From Vitis vinifera (taxonomy: Eukaryota > Streptophyta > Magnoliopsida > Vitales > Vitaceae): a stretch of 64,000 nucleotides of DNA. The notes beneath the pieces are model-generated. The model had not been told where the DNA came from, did no database searches, and saw only the letters and a program-made list of their open reading frames with translations. The position numbers and the translations under genes are program-made. The stretch spans positions 4,411,501 through 4,475,500 of the forward strand of contig NC_081817.1 of the NCBI RefSeq assembly GCF_030704535.1, given 5' to 3'. Positions 23,401 through 33,902 of the stretch are shown one piece after another; position 1 is the first letter of the stretch; each line of letters starts with the position of its first letter.

Positions 23401-26400
23401 ATATCTAAAGAACTTTCCTGATCTCTTTGGAAGGTTTCTGTGAGCTTTGGATCTAAGGTAATGGTGAATTGTTACTTCTTTTTTTCTTTTTTTTCTTTGC
23501 AAGGCTCTCTTGAAAAGTTATTTTCTTTTTGTTTTTCTATGCAAGCCCTAATTTTTACTCATGTAACTTTAGGAAACATTATTTTCGAAAAAAAAAATAT
23601 TCTAAGAAAAATGTGTGGTGCTTGAGTGCCATCCCATGGTGGCACTCAAAGTTCAAGCATCCACCTTGATTTCCTCTTTTTTTGCGCTTAAATTTACTTG
23701 ATTGTTCCCAATTGCTTTCAAGCATCTTTTGTTCTCCTTTTCAGCTTGTACTCGAATCTTTGATTGTAGAGTCTTCGACTTATTCTTGAAGCTTATAAGT
23801 TTCAGTGGAAGTTAAGTAGTTTCTGGAGCAAAATTGTCAACTTAACTATTTTATTAACATATTGTTTAGCTCTACACTATTAGATTGATAATGATTTTTA
23901 TGATATCATTTGATGTAGTTTTCTATCTATTCGTAGGTTTTAGGGCAGTCTTTTTCTCATTAACAAACTCTGAGCCCCTGTAATGTTGTCGTGGGATTTC
24001 GGGTGGGGGTGGAAGGATTAGGGATGGGGAGAACCAAGAATAAGTTTATGCAGTATTGATGTTTTTTGGAAGTACTAAGGGATATAGAAATCTTGCATTT
24101 TTTCCCTTGTCTTGCAGGTCCTCAAACGGGTCTACACGGTAACAAAGCTAACATGGATAAGGAATACACCATATGTTGAAAGGTGAACTTGATAATGAAC
24201 TTTATCCCTACATATAGTGTTCGTTTAAGGGGGCATTGGAGTTCCCATGGAAATCAAAATGATCTTGTTATGTCTTATATAGCTTTTGAAAGTGGAAGTG
24301 GATCATTTACATTATCAGAATTGCAGTATGGAAAGCAGGAAGCAGAAAATATGATTTTTGGAAATCCTCAAGTTACTGTGTTCTTAAATACATCCTGAGA
24401 ACAATTATAGTATTCACTTACATTTCATAAGAAAGGAACTATAATTATTCTAATTTTCCAAGAACACAATTGGTTGATTCTATTTCCATAGGATACCACA
24501 ATGGTCCTTGTTTTTTTTTCTACACCTTCAAGTAATTGATGCACCTGTTTTAGCTCATTGTACCAGACTATGATTATATATGATTATACTTAATCTTATG
24601 GTGCTGAGTCTTGAAGCTACTTCAGGAAGAATAACCTCTAGATAGGCCATTAGAGATCAGATCATTCTACTACCCATTGCTTGAAGTTTCTTTCAAGTAC
24701 AACCTTTGTTGTTGCAACTGTTCATTGGAGTGCCATACCCACTTCCATGCTAAGGGCTCACTTTGAAACCGTTCATGTCTTCTTTCTTCCCTCCAACTTA
24801 AGACCCAATCCTTCTTTCAAGTTACAAAAGAACCACCATATCCCTTCCTGTTATTGAACCTGACAAGAATGTACTTTCCTGTTTATACAAATACCCACTT
24901 CTGAAATCACTGTTATGATTATTTATCCTAATTTTGGGTTTCAGACTGGTGGATGAGCTTGCAGTTACATATAAGGAGGCAGCACTGAGAAGGGCTCGGG
25001 AAGAGATCAGAACACATGTTATTCAGATGCTGATCTTACTCCAACAGTAAGGATTGTTTTCTTTTTATTCTTCAGTATTTGCAGGGGGTTTGTTGCAACA
25101 ATCTCTTTCTTGTTCTTATGTTATGTTATTTAATTTATTTAATTTATTTTTCTATCATCTCAAGATGCAAGGGTCTGCAGTTTGAGGCAGCTTGGAACAA
25201 GCACAGGGATGATCCAAACCTGACAACACTCGGTCCATCCTTCAATACAAGAAATGCTGCAATGGTAGAATTTCCGATTCTCTATTATTGTGAAAATGAT
25301 AACTTGTTTAAAAATAGGACATATGATTTATTTCTGAAGTCACAGTTCCACTTGCTCTAGTCACTTTGGCCAAAACATTTGACTGGTAGCCAAAATTTTC
25401 ATTGAGCACATTGTGCATCAAAGGCCACTACCCATAACGCAGGAATTGTTACAATCCATTCAATTACCATTATCATGCAGTGCTCTGAAGGTTAATTAGT
25501 TCCAATACATTGTCGTCATTGATAACTGTAAAATAGCTTGCTCAAATATTTGCACTGTGTGTCTGAACCATTAAACTCACGGCCTCTACCACCATCTTCT
25601 GCTTGTTCATTCCAATCTCTCAGCTATATTTTATTTTGTGTAAAGGGGATAAAGTGTGTTGGGTTGATACGAAGAGTGGAACTTTCTTTGTTAAATCACT
25701 TTATGTTAGCCTAGAGACAAGAAGGGTAGTGTAATTCCCTTCTAGTGTTGTGTGGAATGCATGGGTTCCTCCTAAGGTGTGCCTTTTTGTTTGGGAGGCG
25801 ACTTGAGGAAAAGCTTTGACTCTTGATCAGCTTCAAAGGAGGGGTTGGTCTTTGGCCAACCGTTGTTTCCCATGTTTGTCTCATGAGGAGTCTATTGACC
25901 ACATCTTTTTGCATTGTGACAAGGCAAGGGTGTTGTAAGAGCTATTATTCTCTCTCTTTAGAGTTTTTTGGGTGATGCGGTTCGTAGTTAGAGAGACTCT
26001 ACTAGGCTAGCATGGTTCCTTTGTTGGAAGAAAGTGGAAAAACGTTTGGAGGGCAGCTCCTTTATGCCTCTTCTAGACTATTTGGAAAGAGAGAAATAGA
26101 AGATCTTTTGAGAATGTGGAACTCTCAATCCAAAAGTTGAAATACTTGTTTTTGTGTAACTTGTTAACTTGGACCAAATTGCTTATAGGTGAAAGATTGA
26201 TGTCCATAGTAGATTTCATTGATTGGTTGAGATCAGTTTGAGGGAGGGAGTATCTTTTTGTTTTATCTTCCTTTTTTTGGTACTTTTTGGCTGCCGTTGT
26301 ATACATCGTGTGTACTTTGGTCGCCCGTTTTAGCATTTTTAATACAAATCTCATTTAGTGATAATATATATATATATATATTTTATGTTGTCTTTTGAGT

Positions 26401-26497
26401 CTTTTTCCTCCTCCATGGTGGGGAAGTGTTTATGAAACAAATTTTCTTGGTTTTATCTTATTTACATTGTGGCAATGTTACGCAGGTTGTTCAATGA
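20454..26497 (+). CDS. TTI2: TELO2-interacting protein 2-like (TTI2), helical-repeat protein
   Basis: Nine exons: 20454-20494, 20570-21116, 21212-21298, 21443-21633, 22310-22505, 24118-24182, 24945-25046, 25165-25264 and 26486-26497. Phases close throughout, giving 446 residues from MAEALSTLHDNLIR. TTI2 is the third subunit of the TELO2-TTI1-TTI2 complex, a co-chaperone for PIKK kinases such as TOR, ATM and ATR. The match rests on the alpha-solenoid character and the block ALDHWSPEVKGQGMISFIHL, which resembles the TTI2 family core, followed by WYEDVILDTCCQNI and a C-terminal helical region. The 3' end is the weak point. The model uses donor ATG|GTAGAA and a four-codon final exon (VVQ-stop). 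If that donor is not used, the frame runs on to a TAG ending at 25360. A LINE lies in the last intron. Confidence 0.72.
25640..26360 (+). mobile_element. 5'-truncated L1-type LINE in the last TTI2-like intron
   Basis: The plus strand gives an interrupted ORF2 C-terminus. It reads DKVCWVDTKSGTFFVKSLY, then PPKVCLFVWEAT, LTLDQLQRRGWSLANRCFPC and ESIDHIFLHCDKARVL (zf-RVT zinc ligands), then TIWKERNRRSF. Several stops and frame breaks show it is dead. The 3' end is near 26350 before a short TA run. It has the same orientation as the host gene. I did not find a clean target-site duplication. Confidence 0.85.
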
Positions 26498-28071
26498 TCA
26501 TGATGGTGCTGAAGGATTTTGAGTTTTGGATTTAAGGGGTATCACTGTATAAAGGAATGCTGTGTAAATAGACGAATTGAGATCCTCACATTTGTAAGTT
26601 AGGTTTCAGGCAGTGATTAATCTTTTGATATTCAATGCTGTTGACATTCTTGGGCATTACTATTACCTACAAGGCTACAACTCGAAGTGTTGATGTTCTT
26701 ATTTACCTCATTCTCGGGCCTAGAACAACTGCAGCAGTCCACGATAAACTTGTGGCCTGGAATTTTTTCCCCAAGCCCGCTACCGCCATGAACCGTAGGG
26801 ATCATCATCTTGAACCATTATAGTAATTATTCTGGTGACATGATGGAGAGCCGGGAGCCCACTGCTAGAAGGGGCCAAAATCCATATAAGTCAGAACAGT
26901 GTTATTGGACGCTAACCTGAGCTCAAATGGGTTGCCTCTCGTATTTGGCTTTCAACCATTAAAAAGCCCTTAAGCCCTCCATTTTGATGTTGGAAAATTT
27001 GGTAGAAATACAAAGAAAACGAAATAAAGCAGGAAAGAATGGAAATAAAGAAATATGAAAGAAAAAACAAAAGATAGATCAAATCTAATAAATTTGTCTT
27101 ACAAATTATTAAAAAAATTATATATTTATTTCATAAAGAATAGATAATAAAATTTTAAATGATCTTTTTATTTATTTATTATATTTAAAATTTTCTTTGT
27201 ATTTTTCATAATAATTAAATTAGAGAATTTAGTGTTGTTTCCTGTCTCTTTTCATAATTCCACATCAGACAAATATTTCTTATATTTTAGTGAACTTTAG
27301 ATGTTTAAATTGACAGTGATTACCGTTAAGGAGTGTGATCATGTGGTAATGAAAGAAAGTGAAGATGGGTAGGGAAGGTAGTCCACAAGGTTTTAATTCT
27401 TTTCGCTCATATTCTGAAAAGTTTCGTTTCAATTATCAAACTTTTATCTTGTGTCGATGATTCTTGTCATCGTTCCTGAGAAAGAGTGTTCGGATAACAT
27501 TTCAAGTTATCAAACTTTGATTTTTGTTTTTGAAAATACTAGTTAAAGAATAATTTTTCTAAAACATTTGCAGGCCAGGAAAGTTCCAATAAACAAGAGC
27601 TTGCCAAATGAGAACATCTTTCTCCCTAGTCACTAGCTCCTAGCCAAGTAGAAATAGAATGAAGCGGTAGGACTTTTTGAAGATCTTGGCTGGATTGGAT
27701 TGGAGAAGGTTTTTGGGCTGAGTGTGAAGCCCAAGTTTGGCCCAAGCTCAGCCCTCATGCAATTGGACCATCAGCTTGCTCTCTTGCTTCTCAACTTCTA
27801 ATCTAACCGCCATACCAACTGTAATCAACTGTCGATCTCCAAATCCCGACTAAAGTAAGCGGAGTGCGCACTCAGCAATAGCAATCCCACCAGAACCGCC
27901 CAAAATCCCACTGTTAAAATCAAAACGAAACCCACATGCGCATCATAGAGCTTGTCAGTCTGTTGGATTATATTCTCACTTGGGATCTCCCTCTTCCCTC
28001 CATCCTCTACCCTCTGCATTCAATTTAGAACCCCCGAGAAACCCTCGACAAACCTTCTCTTCAAGAAAACC
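26498..28071. other. Intergenic: 3' flank of TTI2-like and 5' flank of the glucanase gene
   Basis: No gene is seen. An AT-rich stretch at 27000-27260 resembles a decayed MITE interior. An in-frame upstream ATG at 27952 precedes the glucanase start, but the encoded 40 residues are not a signal peptide, so I treat them as 5' UTR. Confidence 0.45.
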
Positions 28072-29226
28072 ATGTCTCTCTCACTAAACCCCACCTCTTT
28101 CTCCTTCTTCCTTTTCTCCCTCTACTTTCTCTCTCTCCCCGTCGGAACCTCCTCGCTTCCGGTCGTTGGCATCACCTACACTCACGACCCCCGCCACGAC
28201 CACGACCACACCCCACCAAGCCATGTTGCCTCCACCGTCCATTCCCTCAAACTCTCCGCCGTACGGCTGCCCGAATCTGACCCTTCCGTTGTCCGAGACT
28301 TCTCCTACTCCAACATCTCCCTCCTCCTCAACATCCCCAACTCCTTGATTCCGGCCATTGCCTCCAACCGTTCCAATGCTCTCCGGTGGCTCTACCACCA
28401 CGTTATACCCTTCTATCCACGCAGCAAAGTGTCCACCATATCCGTCGGCAACGACATTCTGGATACCTCCTCCGACCTCGCCGATTTTCTCCTCCCGGCG
28501 ATCAGGAACGTCCACTTGGGACTACGGGATCTTGGGATCCAGAAGATATCTGTTTCCACCACCTTTTCTTTCATCAACATCATGACGACGTCGTTTCCTC
28601 CTTCGGCGGCGGAGTTTCAAGAACCGGTCTCCGAGTTACTGATAAAACCACTTCTTCAGTTCTTGGACGACACCAACTCTTCGTTCTTGGTCAATCTGTA
28701 CCCGTACAATGTGTACCGCTTGAACTCCGAGATCCCCATTGGGTTCGCTCTCTTCCAACAACACCCCTTTAATTACCGTGACGATCTCACCACCGGAGTC
28801 CGATACCGGAACTTGTTCGATATGATGGTGGATTCGGTGATTAGCGCAATGGCGGTGGCAGGCCATGAGAGTATCCCAGTGATAGTGACGGAGACTGGGT
28901 GGCCTAGCTCCGGCGACGCCTCGGAAATTGATGCCAGCCCGGCTTATGCAGAGATGTACATTAATGGTCTGGTGACCCATCTGAGCTCGGGTCTTGGTAC
29001 ACCGCTGCGGAGAGAGGGGGTGGCGGAGACTTACATATATGAGCTGTTTGATAGAGAAACGAGGCAGGGCACTGATTCCGGACGACATTGGGGGATCATG
29101 TATCCCAACATGACAAGGAAGTACAATATCCCGTTCTCTGGTTCAGTTAGAACTGGTTATAGCAGAGGTTGGGTGAGGATGGTGGGAGGGCTTTTCACCA
29201 TTGTTGCTCTATGGCTGTTGCAGTAG
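28072..29226 (+). CDS. GH17 beta-1,3-glucanase-like protein, secreted and probably GPI-anchored, variant catalytic site
   Basis: A single-exon gene of 384 residues. I chose the ATG at 28072 (context AAACCATGTCT) over the in-frame one at 27952 because it begins a clear signal peptide (hydrophobic FSFFLFSLYFLSLPVG, cleavage near residue 28). The GH17 fold starts VVGITY. The nucleophile motif IVTETGWPS is intact (E274). The acid/base motif, usually VGNE, reads ISVGNDIL with Asp128. Other family landmarks are SFLVNLYPYNVYR and YIYELFDRE. Several N-linked sites (NIS, NRS, NSS, NMT) and a hydrophobic C-terminus (370-384) suggest a cell-surface protein with a GPI signal. A substituted acid may lower or alter hydrolysis; some GH17 clades may share it. 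Codon use is GC-rich relative to the surrounding DNA. Confidence 0.9.
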   Translation: MSLSLNPTSFSFFLFSLYFLSLPVGTSSLPVVGITYTHDPRHDHDHTPPSHVASTVHSLKLSAVRLPESDPSVVRDFSYSNISLLLNIPNSLIPAIASNRSNALRWLYHHVIPFYPRSKVSTISVGNDILDTSSDLADFLLPAIRNVHLGLRDLGIQKISVSTTFSFINIMTTSFPPSAAEFQEPVSELLIKPLLQFLDDTNSSFLVNLYPYNVYRLNSEIPIGFALFQQHPFNYRDDLTTGVRYRNLFDMMVDSVISAMAVAGHESIPVIVTETGWPSSGDASEIDASPAYAEMYINGLVTHLSSGLGTPLRREGVAETYIYELFDRETRQGTDSGRHWGIMYPNMTRKYNIPFSGSVRTGYSRGWVRMVGGLFTIVALWLLQ

Positions 29227-29520
29227 AATCAGCTCCAGTTTCTATTCATTTGCTTTACATTTTCCATGAATGAGTTGGGTAGACTTGTAAATGGTGGTTG
29301 TCTTGCTGTTGCATGCAGTTGAAACGACAGCGTTCTTGGATGTCCTTCACTTTTTTTCTCTCTCCTTATTGGATTTCTTTCTTTCCTGATGGCGGTGATG
29401 TACATGTTGAAGCTTTGATGAAATTGTTGTCATAATTCGTAGTGGGCGTGCAGCTGAATTTTTTTTGGGAAGGGTGGGTCTCTGTTTGGTTGTTGAGAAA
29501 ACATTTACAAAATAAAGCGG
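29227..29520 (+). other. 3' UTR of the GH17 gene
   Basis: Non-coding flank after the stop. AATAAA at 29511-29516 is a candidate poly(A) signal, about 285 bases downstream. Confidence 0.5.
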
Positions 29521-29821
29521 CATTTTCAAGGGAAAAACAGGAAAGCAAGAAACAGAAGACGCAATTCAACTGATCCAAATTGGTGTTAGTTTTCGTTATT
29601 GTTGGCTCAAGATTTCCTCGAATTGCCCAAATTTGGAGGGAATTTTCCAATGGTGAATGAAAAGGGTATCAATGTAATTAAATTAATTAAGAATCACATT
29701 TAAAATTGTTTTTGGCCGAGATCATTCATATAAGAACTTGTTTTTAAAAATTGGTAAGATTTCCGTTATAATGATTTTTCTCATTGTATAAATGAAATTC
29801 AAATCGAATCCCACTTAAAGT

Positions 29822-30167
29822 CCGTTTAAGAGTGATTCTAGAAAACGTTTCTAACATTTGAATGATGAAAATTTTCAAGCATTAAAAATATTAAAAATAT
29901 TTTTTAGAATTACTATCAAATATACTTTAAGAGTGTGTTTGACAATGATTTTAGGAAATATTTTTTTGTATTTTTAACACTTCAATGATAAAAATTTTCA
30001 AGTGTTAGAAACGCTTTCCAAAATCATTATCAAACAGGCTTTTAGAGTGTGTTAGGAATTGATTCTAAAAAACATTTATAATAATTTCAATATTTGAACT
30101 ATAAAAAATTTCAACTATTAGAAATATTAGAAGTGATTTGTAAAATCACTATCAAATGAGCTCTTAA
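29822..30167. mobile_element. Three adjoining copies of a ~110-bp MITE
   Basis: Copies lie at about 29822-29930, 29930-30043 and 30044-30167. Each opens with (A)GAGTG..TTGA.A.TGATT, has a central stem around AAAATTTTCAAGTRTT, and closes with AAATCAYTATCAAAYRGGCTYTTA. Both ends form an inverted repeat (GTTTGACAATGATTTT versus AAAATCATTATCAAAC in the middle copy). All three lie head to tail. A fourth member is in an SBPase intron (60781-60902). Confidence 0.75.
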
Positions 30168-30860
30168 TACATTAGATTTTAAAGAGTACCTTTATTTTTA
30201 AAAGTAGTTGAAACTCAAAAATGGGATCTAATCACTAGAAAAAAAATAAGAAGAAGATCAAAATTGGTTTAGAATGCACTATGGTTTTATTATTTCTTCA
30301 CACAATTATTATTTTTTATATTTTTTTACTAGTTAAATAGATTCTAAATGAAGGAAGATTTTCTAAATGAAGTAAGGTCAAATCCAACAAAACTTAATAC
30401 ATTGACAAGACTTCAAATAAATTTAATTAATATTATATAAATTAAATTTTAAAAATAAAATACAAAAAATTTATTTATTCAAATGAGTTTTTGTTTTATT
30501 TTTTGATTTAAAAAAAAAAAGACAAATTTACACATCATTGTTTTTATTGATTTTTTTTTTCTTAAAAATAATTTTTAAAAGCAAGTTTTAGGAAATATGA
30601 CCAAAAAAACCTAAATATCTTCAATGCTTTTTGCTTCCTTTTTTACCATTTTTTCCCTTTTTATTCTTTCTATATATACATTTTTATTTTTAAAAAAATA
30701 TAATAACATCGAGTATAAAATAATAGCAATAATAATAATAATAATAATAATAATAATTTGGGGATTGGATCCGGGCCTACTGAGAAATGAATGAAACCCG
30801 GCCCGTGGCCTACGGATACCCAACTCCAAGTCCCATCGTTTTATGTCATATACGTAATAG
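30168..30860. other. AT-rich intergenic DNA
   Basis: No gene seen. An (AAT)n microsatellite is at 30730-30757. The GC content rises from 30760 toward the Myb/SANT-like promoter. Confidence 0.5.
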
Positions 30861-30879
30861 CGATATACGTCGTCTCCTC

Positions 30880-31172
30880 AAAGTTTCGCGAAAGAGTGGC
30901 GAAACTCTCTGCCTCTCAGAAGCTCTGCTGCTTTTCCGCTCTTTGTCTTCTCATTTTTCTTGGTAACTTCCTACATATCTAGCTACTCACATCTGTGTAC
31001 GCCTGTTTGCTTTTTTTCTTTTTCTCTTTCTTTCGTTTTCTTTCTTGTTTGGGACGTTGTCTTTGCAGAATTTCATGGAATTTATGTGCTATCGTATTTA
31101 GATTTTGTTTTCGATGTTCCATTTTTTCTAATTAAATTCTAATCAGGAATCTTCCTCGTTCAATTTTCCATT

Positions 31173-31213
<41 letters not shown>

Positions 31214-31983
31214 AATCCAATTTTGTTGCTTCGTGAATTGTGAGAATCCATGAAGGTCGCTTTCCTATGGTATTTCTATTGTTCTCCTTTAGTTTTGTTT
31301 ATTTTTTCCAATTTTGTTTTGGTCTTTTGAATTTTGGAAATTGGATTTGATTGTGCTCTGTTTGGGCTTTGGGAATAGTTGATTCTGAGAAATTCTGTTG
31401 AGAACTTCACAACGGCGGTTGTTGTTGATGTTGTTTGCAGCAACAATGTAGATATGGTTTTAATTTTATTCTTCGCAATTTTTCTCAAGGTAGTGGCATA
31501 ATAGTTGCTGTGTTGATGGCAATTCTGCACTTTGTCTTTGTTTGGTTCCCAGGAAAAAACGAAGGAAAATGGTTAAGAAATGAAGCCATTTTAAAGTGTT
31601 TTCCTTCATATTTTTTGCGCTACAGTACTTCATAGGAATAGACTGGATTATTAGCATCATGCTCCTGTACTAATGCAAATTATTCACTGATACAGCTTAG
31701 TAATTGATAAGCAGCTTCATATGTCAGCATTTAGCCTATTCCTTTATGATTTTATTTTCCCTGAAAACAAACGGAGCCTCCAAAATTTATAGACCTTCTA
31801 GCAGTTTCTGCAACTTGTCCCATTTTAGTTCTCGATAAGTTGGGTAATTTGTCACTACTTTGAAAACATAATTGGTGGGTTTTGGATAAACAGAGGTTAT
31901 ATCTCCTGGTTGTATTTAGTTCATTTTTATTTTTTCTTTTCTTCTTTTTGTTTATAGATGCCTGCTTGAATTAGCAGATAAAA
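30880..31983 (+). other. Probable 5' UTR exon and leader intron of the Myb/SANT-like gene
   Basis: A donor TTG|GTAACT at 30962/30963 and an acceptor TTTATAG|ATGCC at 31957/31958 would remove 995 bases, leaving a short leader before the ATG at 31984. The ATG at 31958 is followed within three codons by a stop, a minimal upstream frame. An (AT)n run at 31176-31208 is inside the intron. Confidence 0.5.
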
Positions 31984-32850
31984 ATGGCAAGCGAACAGAG
32001 GATTTCTGGCATGTCCACTCGAAAGGCAAAAGCCACTTGGACACACACATTCCACAAGATATTTGTGGAATTGTGTTTAGAACAGACAATAAAGGGGAAT
32101 AGGCCAGGTACACATTTCACTAAGGAAGGCTGGAGGAATATTGTCGAATCATTCCACAGAAAGGTGGGTGTGAGATACGACCGGAAACAATTAAAGAATC
32201 ATTGGGATGTCAGCAAGGAACAATGGAAAATTTGGTGTAAGCTAATTGGAACTAGTAGCATGAAATGGGATTCCGCTTCTCATAAATTTGGAGCGAGCAA
32301 TGAAGATTGGGACAACTATTTACAGGTATGCTAATGCTACCACTACAGGGAGGTTCTCCATGAATCCAGATTAGTAATGGAGTAATGTTTATCACAGGCA
32401 AACCCAGAAGCTGCTCATTTTCGGTACAAGGAGCTCCCGTTCACTGAAGAATTGGAAACCATCTTTGATGGAACAGCAGTGAGCGGAGAAACAGAACCTC
32501 CAACTCAGCGTAGGAAGAAAAATGATGGTTTGGCCACCGCCATTTCGCCCATGAATGAGCAAGGAATTTTTAAGCCTGATGGGAAAATTAGGCGTCATTT
32601 TGATGCTGTTGAATCAAGGAGTGTTATAACGGTTCAATCTGCACAATGTAAACAGAATTACAGTATTGGGGAGTGCATTGAGTGCCTGGATAGGATGGAG
32701 GAAGTAGAAGAAGGAAGCGAACTATACTTGTTTGCATTAGACATATTCTTGAAGAAGGAATACAGAGAAATTTTCCTTCAATTGAAGAAGCCTAGCGTAA
32801 GGATTGCATGGCTGCAACGGCTGCAATCGGTTTGTCCACCTTTGCATTAG
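31984..32850 (+). CDS. Myb/SANT-like DNA-binding domain protein
   Basis: Two exons, 31984-32325 and 32398-32850, joined in phase 0, encode 264 residues. Residues about 14-110 form a Myb/SANT-like (Myb_DNA-bind_3) domain: KATWTHTFHKIFVELCLEQ, FTKEGWRNIVESFHRK, YDRKQLKNHWDVSKEQWKIW and WDNYL. Then come NPEAAHFRYKELPFTEELE, a basic stretch (QRRKKN) and a helical C-terminal part that often accompanies this domain. The family derives from the Myb-like partner of Harbinger transposases. Plant members include L10-interacting LIMYB-type proteins. Whether this one is a domesticated regulator is inference. I see no transposon ends or transposase beside it, and the frame and splice sites are intact, so it looks like a host gene. 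Confidence 0.85.
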
Positions 32851-33902
32851 GGCTCTGATTATTCTTTGGGCTTCTTTTTAATGTTTGATAAACTCCAGGT
32901 AGTTCTGGTATATGGCATGATTCTGATCTGGTTAATAGAATTTATTTCTACTTGGTTGCTAAATGAGTTGCCTCATGTTTGTTTGATATAAGCATATTTA
33001 ATGTCTAGTGTTGTTAATCAAGACCTGCATTTTTACTCTATAAGATGGAACCTTGATCCCTTCATATTTTGCTATGATGAAAGTTTCATAACTTCACCAA
33101 AAGCTTTATATCCAGTATAGGTAGGGTATTCACATGTAGATGGCCAATTATCACACCCTATTCAAAACACCTTTAAGTCTGTGACACAATGCTCTAATGG
33201 AAGCTTCAAACCAGTACTTTACTAGCCAGTTCAAGACTGATGCTCAAAATTGCAGCACAGATTGAATTCTGCCCATGAATCATGATGCTGTATAATTGGA
33301 CTACCCGGTTTTCATGATTGATTCTGAAAGTTTCAGGGCAAGTTGAATAAAGTCTATGGTGCTATAGAATTCAAAACGGCTATAAGAAGGAGATAGCAGG
33401 ATTGGTTAGAAAGAAAAACAAGGAAGGTGGTCCACCTGCTTCTCTTCATTGTTGGATAAACTTTTAGAATTTGTGCTTGATTCTTAAGACTTACATTGAT
33501 GGATTGTGGGACATGTTATCGCTTATCAATATAGCCTTCCCCATGAATTTGAGTTATTATATTGCATGCTAAGCCTTCTAAAAATGACCTCTTCACCCAC
33601 AAGTGATTCCCATTGCAATAGGGAGAGGCAGAACTCACAGATATCGCTGAACAATAAGATTTTTGTGGGGAGAAAATTGCATATTGTGACTACTTGTCTA
33701 GAAACAAATAATGAAATACACTGCACTGCACCTCAGCCAACTGGGAAGACAAGCGACGAATTTCTGTAGGACATCAAATTGATTGTAACAATAATATACA
33801 TATAATAGAAGATTCAAGCAGGGCCAATACTTGGAATATGATAAGAGACAACTATACAATGGAATACTCTCTAACAGGTTACAATCACCTTGGAACATGA
33901 TC
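32851..33902. other. Convergent 3' flanks of the Myb/SANT-like and phosphatase-like genes
   Basis: About 1 kb, no supported gene. The short open frames at 33506-33769 have no recognisable family. Confidence 0.5.

Noticed and set aside
27952-28071. Upstream in-frame ATG of the GH17 gene as the real start
   Set aside because: The extra 40 residues would bury the signal peptide inside the protein. The second ATG has better context and begins the hydrophobic leader.
28084-28515. Antisense open frame opposite the GH17 gene
   Set aside because: It is Gly/Glu/Val-rich translation of the reverse strand of a GC-rich coding region, with no family resemblance.
31984-32850. Myb/SANT-like gene as a live Harbinger transposon component
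   Set aside because: I see no transposase, terminal repeats or target duplication beside it. It has a host-like leader intron and an intact frame.
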